Source: Onchocerca lupi
Lineage: Eukaryota; Nematoda; Chromadorea; Rhabditida; Onchocercidae
Length of the DNA: 64,000 nucleotides
Direction of reading: 5' to 3'
Assembly: GCA_028564675.1 (NCBI GenBank)
Contig: JAOVVO010000124.1
Span: forward strand, 83,501-147,500
Part shown: piece by piece, positions 13,740 through 27,005 of the stretch
Layout of the letters: the number at the start of each line of letters is the position of its first letter
Position numbering within the stretch: the stretch's first letter is position 1
Position numbers and translations under genes: made by a program
Notes under the pieces: model-generated
What the model saw: only the letters and a program-made list of their open reading frames with translations
Databases searched by the model: none
What the model was told of the DNA's origin: nothing

Positions 13740-14100
13740 AAGGAAGAGATGAAATGGATTTAAATGGATTGAGAGAGGGATTCGGGAGAAGAATTGGTGC
13801 GATGGACGTGAAAAGATTCGCAGAGTGAATCGAGAGTAGAATTTGAGGGAGATGGATCGATGGAGGATTACAGAGATGAATGTTGAGGATAATTCGGGAA
13901 ATGAATTGTGAAAAGAATTGAAAAGATTGATCGTGAAATTTATAAATTGATCTGAAAAAAATGATTTGGAGTTTATTCAGGAGTAAGATTAAGGAGATGT
14001 ATTATAAGAAGGATTCGGAAATTGAGTAAAAAGTAAGACTGAAGAATCGTAAGAAGGGTTCGGAATATTTGTTCAAAAGAGGATTCATATAATTTAACGG
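13740..14100. repeat. purine-rich degenerate repeat
   Basis: The + strand is almost all purine plus T, with recurring elements such as GAGGGATTCGGGAGAAGAATTG, AGGATAATTCGGGAAATGAA and AAGGATTCGGAAATTGAG spaced about 25-90 bp apart. No gene is seen. It continues the repeat belt that starts at 12337. Confidence 0.55.
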
Positions 14101-14710
14101 ATAGGGAATTGCTACTTAAGCAGTTGCAGTTGTCAAAGCTTGAATTATTTTGCTGCATTTTCAATTCGAAGATTAAATGTTGCTTTCATTAAAAATTTAA
14201 GCAAAAAAGAGTTTATGATAGATCGATTGAATTTTAGGTATTCCGTAAAATCCTATCTCGCAATTCATCTCTCTATAACATCTTTCCGGCGATATCATCT
14301 TCTTGCATTGAATAATTCAAAGGTAGAGATTTTTTCGGCACTCCTAGGTACAGTACAATTAATCATAATTTTTAAAAAATTTGAACACTAATTAGAAGAG
14401 CTGTAATTATCCATAATTATTTTTATAATAATTTGGTTTAAAGATTTTTCCGGAAAATCAATAAGAAAAGAAAATTTTGAAAATTTATGCGAACATACTT
14501 GTATCAAGCAAAAAACTAGCATTATGAATAATTTGCTTGATAAAAAAAAAAAAACACATTTTTGTTGCGGAACTTCTCATTTGCTGATTATATTTTCTCA
14601 TTTTTTTTTTTTTGGGGAGGGGGGAAAGGAATTAAGATTACAATAATCCTTTTTACAATTGTAATGATTTTAGGTCAATTTAAAATTTTACTTTTGTTGT
14701 TTTATTTTAG

Positions 14711-14718
14711 ATAAATAA
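14711..14718 (+). promoter_or_regulatory. probable trans-splice acceptor before the coiled-coil gene
   Basis: TTTTATTTTAG ends at 14710, only 8 nt before the ATG at 14719. A pyrimidine-rich AG this close to a first exon is the usual spliced-leader acceptor layout in nematodes. Confidence 0.5.
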
Positions 14719-17700
14719 ATGTCAGAAACGAATCGAAATGCTCATTCAATTGAAAATGTCGCATGCAGTCCAACTCCAAGAACTTTCAGAATGAGAAATA
14801 GTCCCCGCAGATCAATTCCAAGGTTTTCCACAAGGTGGAATAATTCATGCAGTTCAATTCCGGATGCTTCTAGAACGAGAAATAGTCTGCGAAGTCCAGT
14901 TCTAAGAATTTCTGGAAGGGAAGGAAATAGCCCGTACAGTTCAATCTCAGAAACTTCTAGAAATGGAAGTGATTCGTGCAGTCCAACTCCAGGAACTTCT
15001 AGAAGAGGAAATAGTCCGGTTCCAGGAAATTCGGAACAGTGGAACAATATGCAGATGCTATATAGCAAAGCAGAACGTACCAAAGAAAGAATGATGGAAT
15101 ATCGAGCAATTTTGCAATGTATAAAAAACTTACGAACAGCGGAAAATGAAAAAAATCGTTCAAAACATAGGATGTTAAAGCAAAAATGTGGAAAATATAA
15201 GCAGCAAATTGCTGAAGAGAAAGTAAGTTTCGATAATATATTAAATGATAGTTTGAATGTGCAAAATGGATTACGAACTATTTAAAAAGTAAATTTAAAT
15301 TACAAGAAATGTAAATTATGAGGAGATATATGTTTAATTTAAATATAACATCTACCTTTAAAAAAAAAAAAAAAAAACTGAATATATTAGAAGTTTAGAA
15401 TCTTTTAGAGATTACATTGAAATAGATTAAATGTAATCTTTAAAAGATTCAAATAGATCATTTCATTGTGATGCATAGATGACTGTTGCTTGCTTTTAGT
15501 TAAAGTAAAAAGTTTTAATTAAAGTTAATGACAAAATTTTCCCTCTTTTTTCGGCCAAACATTAGACAATAAGAATTTCTCTAATATTATGCAAGACAAA
15601 TAATTTCTCAAATATAATGCATGATCTAAAATGCTTCTAATATGATGCAGGACGTATCGTTTGTTGCATCCGATATATTTTCATCTAAATATTAGAAATT
15701 TCTTCTCTTAGGCAAAACATTCTAAAAGTATCAGTGATTGATATTGGATTAGATTAAAAAAGATAGAATCTTTGAATTACAAACATTCAACTTTGAGAGC
15801 AAATTTGAAATATTTAGAGTAACTATTTACAATTTTTTTTTTTTACTTTCAAAAATTAATTGATATATATATAGATAGATGAGCATGCTGTTTATACTTC
15901 TACGGCAATATTTTTCTCTTTCATGTTTCAGAGCCTGAGGGACACTTTGCAAGAATGTTTTTTCGAGTTGGAGAATCAATTTAATAATTCTACCGAACAA
16001 TTAACTGAGTTACAAGTGGAAAATGAACAAAAACGAAGCGAAACGGTTCATTTGCAAAAAATTTTAAAGCAAACATGGGAAATACTGATTCAGGTTAGAA
16101 AACAAGATACAAAGAAGGATCGTATCTGGAATCTTCGAACAAAAAATGCTTTACACGCAAAACGTATTGCTGAAGAAAAACTTCGAGAAGCGCTGGAAAA
16201 ATGCGCGATGGAAACTAAACGTTCCGCTGAATTAGAAGAATCTGAAAAAATGCTAAAAACTTTGATTGAAAAAATGAAATTGGAAATGGAGGAGAAAGAA
16301 CGTTCGTGTAACGATTCCAAAATACGTTTAGCGGTACATAGCGAAGCAGCATCTTTATCATGTCGACAGGTTATTGAAGCAAACAAGAAAATTGCTGAGC
16401 TTGCCTATAAAAACAAGAGGTTATTTTTGCAACTCAAGAATATTCGTTTGGAGCTGCACAATTTCCTACAAGATTTTATCAATATTAAAGCTGGAATAAG
16501 TCAAATTAAATCGAAAAATAAGAAACATGATGAAAGATTGCAACAAATGGATCGAAGATTTAAAACTGAAATGTTGCCATTAATTCAAAGTGATCAGCAA
16601 AAAAATGCTCTTCTTGCACAACATTCAAATCGGATTAACTCGTTACTTTATGAAAATATGAAAGTTAAAAAAGTAGTAGAGGAATTACACGATCAAAGCA
16701 AAAATATGGCCGATATAATTCGTAATAGCGAGGCAGTCCTTCATTCGCAACACCAAGAATTGGGAGTATATGAGATAAATGAAAGAATTCGAGGACGAGA
16801 AATTGGTAAATTACAAAGACAATCTGTAATTACCACAAATCAGACTAACTTGTTGAAAGAGACTGGAAAATTTCAACAATTTACTTATCCCATTTACAAT
16901 TTTGCGGAAATTCGTTATCAGATTGCATGTTTGCTTGACAATATAGATGTAAGTAATTTTTTTTTCTCTGAAAAACTTCCTGTAGAATTGTTTATCATTT
17001 TTATTGCATGTTATTCGAAAGTGATGATTAGAAGCAGATTATTTTTTTAATTTATCCTGTCATCTTCGAAATTGATAAATGAAGGATTTTTTTCTCTTTG
17101 TATTTGACATTTTTGATGATAATCATTGAGATTAATTAATAATTGGAAGTTATGTCTTATATTCTTATTTGAAACTTTCCAGAATGTTCTTGGAGTTATG
17201 CTTCAAGAAAATGCTGAATTTCTGGCAATAGATGGATTGAATTTACAAGCGAGCCAAGTTTCTGCTGCACAAGATGTATTTTCTCTCCTTTTTTCTGAAC
17301 TAAGCAATGATTTTTATAAGTAAAATGTAAAAACTGCTAAAGAGTAATTGTAAAAAATTTTAGATTAGTAGCATTTGGAATGTTTTTTCAAATTTAACAA
17401 ATAAATTTCAAAAATATCTCGTTTTATAATCACATTAAATTCTAAATTTTAAGATGTCAGGTAGAGAATTCTTCAATATTTGGAATATAAGAAAAAAATT
17501 TCCCCTTTCTTAAAATCGAAAACATTCTTGTTCGTTTTTTAAAATATGTATTACTTTCGTTTTGTTTTTTAGCAAAACAACAATCAGAATTCATTAAACC
17601 AAATGCAACAGAATTTCATAACTCTGAATGCGCGTATGTTTTGAATAAACTTGCGCTTATCTGTCTAAGTTAAATTTTGAATACAAAATTTTTCCTTTCA

Positions 17701-18408
17701 ATCTTTGAAGAAAAATTTATGATCAAATTTTTGGTGAAATAAAAGAAGTCAGATAAGTTAGGAAACCGCGAAGAACAGTTTAAATTGTTTGACTTTTTTG
17801 TTCGTAAAATCACCCAGCTTTTTCTAATATTACAAAGATACAATTTGGAAAGGATCAGACTCACATATTGAATAAGTGTTTATCTCTTATATAAATTTTA
17901 TTCATTATAATAATAAGAAAAAGGAATGAATATAAGTTTCAATTTTTTAAATCTAAAATTTATTTAAATTTGTTGCAAAAATTTTAGCTTTTTATGAAGA
18001 AGCGAATGATGAAGCTGAATTGCCGGGACCTTCGAATCAAGATCATAATATTCAACACAATATTCACTTGTATAACGATAATAATGATGAGGTATGATAG
18101 CTAATTCTTTAGAATCTGTCTATATTGAGTTATCAGTCATCACTTCCTATCAGTTATTCTTTTTTGCTTGCTATCACTATTTTTGAGATTTAATCAAGTT
18201 AGAATGATGCTTAAGGAAGCATTAAGATATTATTTGATTTAAAGAAATATTTCATTCACTTCCATTTGAACAATTTGCTTTAATTTCATACATAACTCAA
18301 GTAGAAAAGTGAATAGTATAATGTTATATAATCAGACGTCTTTCTGAAAGCATGAAATTTTTATTAATTTCTTTTTATTACTTTTAGGTGAATATTACAA
18401 TCTGCTAG
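14719..18408 (+). CDS. coiled-coil protein with N-terminal Ser/Pro/Arg repeats, family unknown
   Basis: Six exons: 14719-15222, 15932-16948, 17183-17275, 17573-17633, 17988-18091, 18388-18408, total 1800 nt and 599 residues; all phases agree. Residues about 14-105 hold about six 14-15-residue repeats of the form SxPxxSRxxNSxxS (for example CSPTPGTSRRGNS), a low-complexity, probably phosphorylatable region. Residues about 115-450 are rich in Glu, Lys, Gln and Leu with heptad-like spacing, for example ELQVENEQKRSETVHLQ and EKMKLEMEEKE, so a long coiled coil is expected. The tail is Asn/Gln-rich, then acidic, ending NITIC. No enzyme motif, signal peptide or membrane segment is visible. I do not recognise the family. 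A structural or cytoskeletal/centrosomal role would fit the architecture but is only inference. The second exon alone codes for 339 residues. Confidence 0.85.
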
Positions 18409-21400
18409 ACGCGATTTCCTGTTTGGGAACTGCTGCTGCAATCGAAAAATATGCGATTTTTTTTCTTTAGTTAATTTAAACAAGTATGAGAATTTAAGTG
18501 ATTAGGTGTTATCTAAAAATGTATTTTGCGATTTTTTGTTCATTGTTTTCTAACGTTTTTTAATTACTTGCTTCTTCTTTTTCTAAATTATTTTAATTTT
18601 ATTTTTGTTTTCAAGCTCATAAATTATCAGAAGAATTATTCTTTTTCCGATAAATGAAGGCGTAATAAGTGGTAAGAGGTATAGAAGACTAGCATCAAAA
18701 TATGTCAGTTGAAGTTTTTTTTTTTTGTTTAGAAATTTTAATAATCAAAAAAGAAGAATATTTTCTTCTTTTTCGATTAATTTCAATAAATAATATTCAA
18801 ATAATTTATTCATTTTTTTGATTGCTTCTTGATTATTTTCTAATCCTTGTTTTTTTTTTTTTTTTTTCTTAAAGTGAAAAAATTTAAAGTTTTTTCTTTT
18901 TTCTGTTTTTACTTGATTGTTGCGATCAGCGGAAGTACGATTTTTTGGCCTTTTGAATTGATTTCAATAAATAATGTTCAAATAATCTAGCGAGATATTT
19001 ATTTGTTTTGTTGATTGTTTTCTATTCCTATTAATTTTTTTCGAAATTAATTTTAATGAAGAAATGTCAACAAAATAGTTTTTTCTTTGAACTTTTTTTT
19101 AATTTTCGGAAGTCTCAGTTCAATTATTTAATCGATATGAGATTAGATTCACTAAAAAAAAAAATGAAAAAATTCATTTTCCTATATTTATCCTTTTCTG
19201 AAAGTGTATTGTATATGTGGTTGTTCTTTATTTTTATTTCTGTTTATTTGTTAAATATAAAAATAATATTTGTACGAATAAACTTTTTTATTCTTTTAAT
19301 TTTCACAAGTTAAACTATAAGTTATGGCAAAATTACGAATTATTTTCAATTTACGATGACAAAAGAAAATAAATAAATTTCGACAGCATCATTTTATTTC
19401 GGCCATTGCATTTGACTTAAAAGTCTTGCATAAAATAACTGAAATGTATTTCATTAGATATTTTCAGAAATTTAAAAACTGAAAACTTCAGGTAAAAAGC
19501 AAGAGATAACTAAAAAATGAAGAATTAATGCAACGAATGACAGCTGTAGTTTGAGCTAAATGCATTGAAAAAAGCGGAGAAGATTTTCGAAAGGGTTGAA
19601 ATTTTTAAAACTTCAAATCAACATTTCAATCTTTCTATTCTCACTGTAGCTTTTTTATTTTTTTATTTTTATTTTTTTTTCTTTTTTTTTTTTTTTTTTT
19701 TGAAAAAAGCTGTTTTTAATTTCTTCTTTCAGCTTTTGCTATTTATCTTAATCGATATGTTTTATTTCCGTTTTCTTTCATTAATTTTTTGCAATAAATA
19801 CTGGATGATTTTGCATAGTGCAGTGATTGAAAGATTTATTAAATATATGAATAATAATTCAGAAAGATTAAATTCTTGAAATAATTCTAAGAAAAAATTT
19901 GAATATATTTTGTTTTTTTTTTTTTTGAGCTACGAAATTATTCTAGTTTCAACTGCTGCAAAATAGTAATTTTAGCAAAGTTTCGAATTTAGCATGTCCG
20001 ATAATTTGACATTTTACTATTTTTTCTTTTTTATCGTACTCTATTCACACTTTAACTTACATTAGCATTTCATGTATTTGCAAGTTCAAATATATATAAC
20101 TTTTGTTGAATGCAATAGTTATATAAATTTTTGAATTAAAAATAAAAGAATTAAATTTAGGTGGGTGAATTTGATTTTTACAAATGAAAATACACTTATA
20201 TCGATCCATTTTACTGGTCAAATTTTTCATTAGCAATTGATACTTCATATAGTTTAATTTTTTCCAATATTTTTAAAAAATCCGAGTTATATATTTTAAT
20301 TTAGCTTTAGGCTGTTAGGCAACGTGTAAATATGAAAGTGAAAATTAAGCCAAAATTAAATAGTATAAAAAATTGAAGCATTTTAGTAATTTTATAAAAT
20401 ATGTGCTATTTAAGCAAAAAATAATAAAAATTTGTCGTTTTTGATGATTCTGGGAATATATTCTGGGAAAATCAAAATAATATATCTCGCAAAAATCAAA
20501 ACCGATATATCTCGGGGGAGTTTTTGTAAGTTCCAATTTTTATCTCGAAAACAAAAAATGGTTAAAATTAAAACGAAAATAATAAATTTATAAGAAAACT
20601 AATGCTGAAATATGATTTATTCTAGGGAAAATATTTCTTCCGCAAACAAAAGAAAAATCTAAATTCTTTAATAAATTATTGTCTGTTTTTCTATTTATCA
20701 TGAAACTTCAATATTTTTCAATATTTAAGTTTATTTTTTCCTAAATATTTCTTTCTTTTTCTTCTTTTCTTTTTTCCTTTTGAGGATCAATATTTTAAAG
20801 TTCAATTTAATCATACACAATTCAGTCCAGAAAGAATATTAACTTTTTTTCCTCCTTGTCTTACACACAACAACAAAATTATCTGATCAGTAATATTATT
20901 AGCATTATTGAAAGTTTTTTGATTATAAATTGAAATTTTGGAAATTTTCAATTAAAATTTTTTTTTGATAATAAATTGAAATTCTGGATGTTTCCAATTT
21001 TTTTCATTAATTCATATTTCCTTTCTCCGTTTTTTTTTTTTCTTTTAATATAATATTTTAAATACATTTTTTAAAATGCGAATTTTTTTCGAATAAAAGG
21101 AAGAAATTACTAAATGTATAAAATGACATGTGTTAGTTAATAAATCTTTTTATAGTCGAAATTTTTCCACAACTGAAAATTAAATTTTCAAATGATAATT
21201 TAGAAAATTTTTTTAATTAAGGAAAAAAATGAAAATTCCCTTCCCATCACTTTATTTTAAAGAAAAGAAAGAGAAATAAGCTTTTTTTTTTTCAAAATTT
21301 ATTACATTTTTATAAATGTAACGCAGACATTTCTTCTCATTCATTTATCATTTCTTTTCTAATTCAACTATATCTCTATGTATTTTGTTTAAATATTCGT

Positions 21401-23242
21401 GCAAAAAAAAAAATTAGAATTTAAAAAATTAAATATTAAGTTTAAAATAATAATAATAACCAAGTTTCTAGCGAAATAATTTCGAAATTGAAATAACTTT
21501 TAAGTAATTCCTTCAATAATTTCGAAAACTTTTATTGAAAAAAATAGCAAGAAAAATATTTAATTTAATTTCTATCAATGCAGTTTCAGCATACGTGTTA
21601 TTAATGATTATTCAATTAAGTATAATAATTACTCATCTCATAAATGACATGTACGTTAAAGACATAAGTCATGTCAACAATTTTTGTACATATCATAATG
21701 TCAAATTATAGTCAAACAAACAATTGTACTTACCTGAATAATTAGGAAATAAGATGAGAAGAGGTAAATTTCCTCCTGTCAAATGAATGAAATGAATAAT
21801 AATTAATAACATGTATATTAGACATTTAAATCAATCGTATCAATAAGTGCTGAACAAATCATTCGTTGTCGAATTATAGGCGAATAATTAAATTACTTAA
21901 TTAGCGAATACAGGTAATAAAAGTAGTGAATGAATTGAATCTATAGAGTGATCAATTCAGAAAAGACTAAAATTTGATATTGGCCAGATGTTGATGACAT
22001 TTCAATAGTTTGAAAAATATTCGTTGCTTAATAGAATTAATGACCAACAATAGTTTATCATTAATTATAGTTTGTGATAATTAAATTAACGATTTAATGA
22101 GCTGAAGAAAAAAAGAACGAAATACATCTTTTATAATTAGCATGCTATAAATACTGCAATAGACTTTTATGATAATTGGAAAAAAGAATTTTTTTCTTCT
22201 TGTTTTCATATCAAATTAATTAAAATATACAAAATTTTACATTATTATATTATTAATTCAAACATATTGAAATGGGTAATTAGCAGCAGTCAAAATTGAT
22301 TAATAAGTATTCGAGTAATTGGATAATTGGAAATCGTTGAAAGAGTGTTTATTTAACTTCAGTTGAATTATTATTCCGTTATTTACTATTTCATAAATTA
22401 AGTAACGTTTCTTTTGGGAAGAGAATAAAAATAGGTGCACTATCTTAATAAAAATTAAATTAAAATTAAACTTAATACTACAAAAATTGAAGACTAAAAA
22501 GTTTACTTGAATAAATGATTGTTTATTTTTTAGATAAGCCTGATAAACTTGTTATCAGATTTATTTGATATTAATTTAATGAAATTATGATAAACTACAT
22601 TTGATCAAAATTTCTAATAAATGTCAGATGCTATCAATATAAATTAGTTAGGGAAAGGAAAATTTCTCTCATCATATGAATTAAATTCTTAGAAAAAACA
22701 TGAAATTTCAGGAATATTTCGAAGTTAAACAAACGAAGAATTAAAGAATTTGATTTGCTAATTCGTGTTTATCATATATTTATAATTTTATAAAAAGTTC
22801 ATTTTGCTCAATTAGCAAAGTCATTTTGAAATTTAATATTAATTAATTAATTGTTAAATTTGGCATGAAATGAATTCTGTTAAAAATATACTAATAATTT
22901 GACGAAAGTTTATTTCTAGATTAAAATGATATGGAGTAATTACTCCAGAAAAAAAATCCTTATTAATTGATCTAATTTTTATAGCATTTAATTACCAAGC
23001 AAAAATAATTCCTCTTATACTAAATTTTATTTGTTATAAATCATGAAGTTTATTTCGGTTGATTATCATTTTTCTACTTTTAAATAGTAAATCAATTAAA
23101 ATAAACTATTAAGTAAATCAAAGAATCTTTATTAATATATTTATAATAATAAAAGTGTAGTAATTTTATTATTGCAATATCTTTATTTAAATTCAAATGA
23201 ATATATATATACATATATTTTTTAGAATAAATTAGACTAGCA
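18409..23242. other. 4.8 kb AT-rich intergenic region
   Basis: Poly-T rich near 18.7-19.8 kb, then AT-rich sequence with few G or C bases. Open frames here are low-complexity (Phe/Ile/Asn/Lys-rich) and lack splice partners. I see no gene, RNA gene or mobile element. Confidence 0.6.
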
Positions 23243-26200
23243 ATGATTTGGCGATTAATTCAAATATTTTATATTTTCTCAACATTTACAACAATTGATG
23301 GACAAACAAACGGTTTACCTGAATTTGATGATCCAACAAATCAAGGTAAAACATGATAATATTTGAATTATTTGTTTTAAAGTTTAAAATATATTGAATT
23401 ATTAAGTGAACTAAAACATTCTTAGTAATATCTGGAAAATTTACCTTATCTTTTCAGGTATTTTTTTTTACATAAGTTTTATATTTTTTCATATCTGAAT
23501 GATTCAATTATTTATCAAATCTGAGAAAGAATGCAATCATTGAAATGGTCACTAATTTGAACATTTTAATAATATTTAATATGATCTAATAGGGATAATA
23601 TTAATCTTAATCATATATCTTATAATGTAATTAAATAATCAAATCATGCTTAATTATTGCAAGAACTAATTAGGATTGAAAAAAAAAAAAAAGGTTCTAG
23701 AATTGACACTTTTGGATTGGTCATCCGGTATTCGAATATTTTACTGCACCGATGCACCATTAGAAATTCTTGTGGAACCATTTAAACGAGCATTGATACG
23801 ATCATTAAATACATTTTGCAAAAATGCTACCGCATGTCGTCTTGTTAAATCGTTTGTTTTTATTTTTTTTTCTTTTTTTTTCTTTTAATTTAAAATTTTT
23901 GCAATATAATTAATATTAATTAAAATAATTGCATTACAATTAAAATAAGACTAAAGTAAATTATTCAAAAATATACTCATAAAATCGGAATATTTCAATA
24001 TAGAATTCATTTTTTTTTTAATGATTTATTAAATTTTATCATGATAATTTGATTCATTTCCTTTTCTCCTTCCTTTTTTTTTTCGCTCTATTGCTTAAGA
24101 AGAGGTTAATTATTGAATATAAAATGGAATGAAATTGTTTTTAAATATAAGTGAATGACAAATTTTTGAAGGAATAAAAATAAAAAAAGTTAAAAGAAAA
24201 GGACAAAAATAAAAATTTGAAGAAATAAAAATGAAAAGAAAAATGGAAAAGAAGAAAAATTTTTTCTATCTTAATATTAAGAGTGATAATTTTTTACTAA
24301 TTAGAATAAGAAAAATAGCTTAGCATTCATAGCTATGATTAATTTTCTTTTAGTATCAAAAAAAGAAGAGATAAGCTGGAGGGAAAAAAAAGAATAGAAG
24401 AAAAATTGAAATTGAAATTTCATGAAAATTTAAGCTATGGGAGCGAGTCAGTTTTGAAATTTCTGCGTAAAGCATTTGAAACAGAAAAGAGAATGGTCTT
24501 TATTTCTCTAATTCATTATTTTCGAAAAACCACTGACTGCTTCGTGCAGTTATTTGACATGAACCTTCCCTCGTTGTATCCCCCCCAGGAAGTGATGAAG
24601 AGCCTAATCCATTCTCAGAGTTTCTAATTCCTCGAACATGCTATGTGGTTATGCATGCGTCCCCGCTTGCTACCGAGTACTTCGGCGGTTTTTGCGGGAA
24701 ACCCGAAAGTTCGGTTTGTGAAGCGCAAGATGAACTTAAGGCTCTGATCCTGTACATCAGTCTTGTTCTGATAGATTTGGTTGGTACGGTGTCGGTCAGT
24801 TTACCTGAGTCTGATGGTGAGTAATGCTAATAGTGAAAAGCACTGACAACGACACTGGTAACTATTATTTGTGAATAAATTTATTAAAATTTCATTATAT
24901 TTTACCAAGTCTTATCTTATTATCGACTTTTTTTAAGATGAGAGAAAAAATTTACCCAATATTGATACGGTTCAGAATATCTTTTAAATTATTGGTTAAG
25001 TGTATCATCCCGATAAGTTTGTTTTTTCGATTATTGATCAGTTTACCTAATTTTATTCAATTCTGGCATTGAATAATGCTAATAATGAAGAATACTGATA
25101 ATAATGCTGATAATTATTATTTGAATAAACTTCCCAAAATTTCACCTTTCACCAAATTCTGACTACTCTAGTCATTATCTGAAATGAGAGGGGGGAAAAA
25201 ACGGTACAGAATATCATTTAAACACGGATTGCATTGGTTGAATGAACTATCCGATAGATTTATTTATTCCATTAACAATTAATTTACCTAATCTTATTCA
25301 ATTTTAATATTGATCAGAATCAATAATGAGGAATACTGATAACGATATTGATAATTATTATTTTAAATAAATTTATTAAAATTTTACCATCTTTTATCAA
25401 AATTTATCCTATTATCGACATTTTCTGAATTGCGAGAGGAAAATAAATCTATTGTAATAGTAATATTGATAAAATAAATAATCTATTGTAAAATCTACTG
25501 AAAATAAATTTACTGTAATATTGGTATATTAGTATAGAGTATCATTTAAACCGGATTATGTTGTTTTGCTTGATGGATATCCGAAACATCATTACGGTGC
25601 TGTGCAATTTCGATTTGTTATTGTTTTACCACCCAATGCTGAATCATTGGATCGCTCACGGAAACCATTTCTTACAAGAGAAATTCTTTCAAGTAATTTT
25701 TACTTTTCTGAAATATTTAACTTCGCGAAAAAATTTTTAAAAAAAATGGAAAGAAGTAAGTTCAAAATTGAAATTTAATAAGTTGTAAAATTAAAAATCT
25801 TTTTCTGTTAAATTTTTCATTTCTACATTCATTATTCATTGTGATATATCATATTTAAAATTTATAAAATTTTTACGGTATTTTAATTCGATTTAAAAAC
25901 TAGATTTTCTGAATACATCAATCAAGGAATTTGAGCGAAGATTTGGTTGGAAAGTAAGCAGCTATGAGCGATTCCCGAAATTTGACTCAGTAACAGAATT
26001 TATGAATATGGCTCTGATTCCTATTGGATTCATCCTTCTAATACTAATGCTTTTACTTGCTTATTGGTCTTCTACAATTAGGTAAACTAACTTCTAAAAT
26101 ATTTCACTTTAAGTGTGCAGTAATATTTCTGAAATTAAATTTCATAATTTCGAAGCATCGTATCAAATTTTTAAATTGAATTTTTCACAGTGCTCTAATT

Positions 26201-26964
26201 ATTTATTCTTTGATCTTAGTTTATTGCTCTTTGATTTAAATTAAATCTCCGAAATTATTCAAAAGAATAACATGCTTTAGAGATTAATAGAGAATATTAT
26301 TAAATAAATAATGAATTTACAGTCGTTCAAGTGGTAGTAGTGATGCATGGTTTATTATTGGAACAACCGGCGGTAAAAGTATGGCTATGAAGTAAGCTTT
26401 AATTTTTTGAAATTTTGATAAAAACAATAAATCTAGTAGTTATTTATAATGAAAAGAATTGAGTAATCAAGAATTAGTTCGAGATAGCACACAAATTTTC
26501 GTTCAGTTTAAAGCTATCAGATTTTATTATAAATGCAAAAGTTTTTTTGAACTATTTTTCATATTATTTTGTTTCTGAATTATAGAAGAACGTTAAAAAT
26601 TATTGAAAAGCAAAAAGTTTTATTTGCTGAAAAGAATCACGAGCAGGAATCGTGCTACAATAAACTTCCAAAGTTTTCAATTCAATCAATTTCCGAAGCA
26701 TCGAATGTGGAAGAATATGAATCAAATAAAGATATTGATAAATCCACGAAGGAAATTATCGAATCAAGAAATAAGTATTGAATTTAAATGATTTTAAATA
26801 TGATTTGTCGATTATCGAATTATATTGCATATTAAGTTTATCTTGCAGATCATTCTTCTTATTTGTTTCAGCTTTAAATTTTAAATTTCAGATAAAATTG
26901 ATATCGATTTCAATATGTATGAAATATATTACATATATAAGATACAAAAAATTCTATAATATGC

Positions 26965-27005
<41 letters not shown>

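Noticed and set aside
16090..16386. 98-codon minus-strand frame
   Set aside because: Antisense shadow of the coiled-coil exon, which has consistent phase and composition.
18409..23242. Several 60-100 codon frames in the AT-rich spacer
   Set aside because: Low-complexity Phe/Ile/Lys/Asn translations of poly-T/poly-A sequence, with no splice partners.
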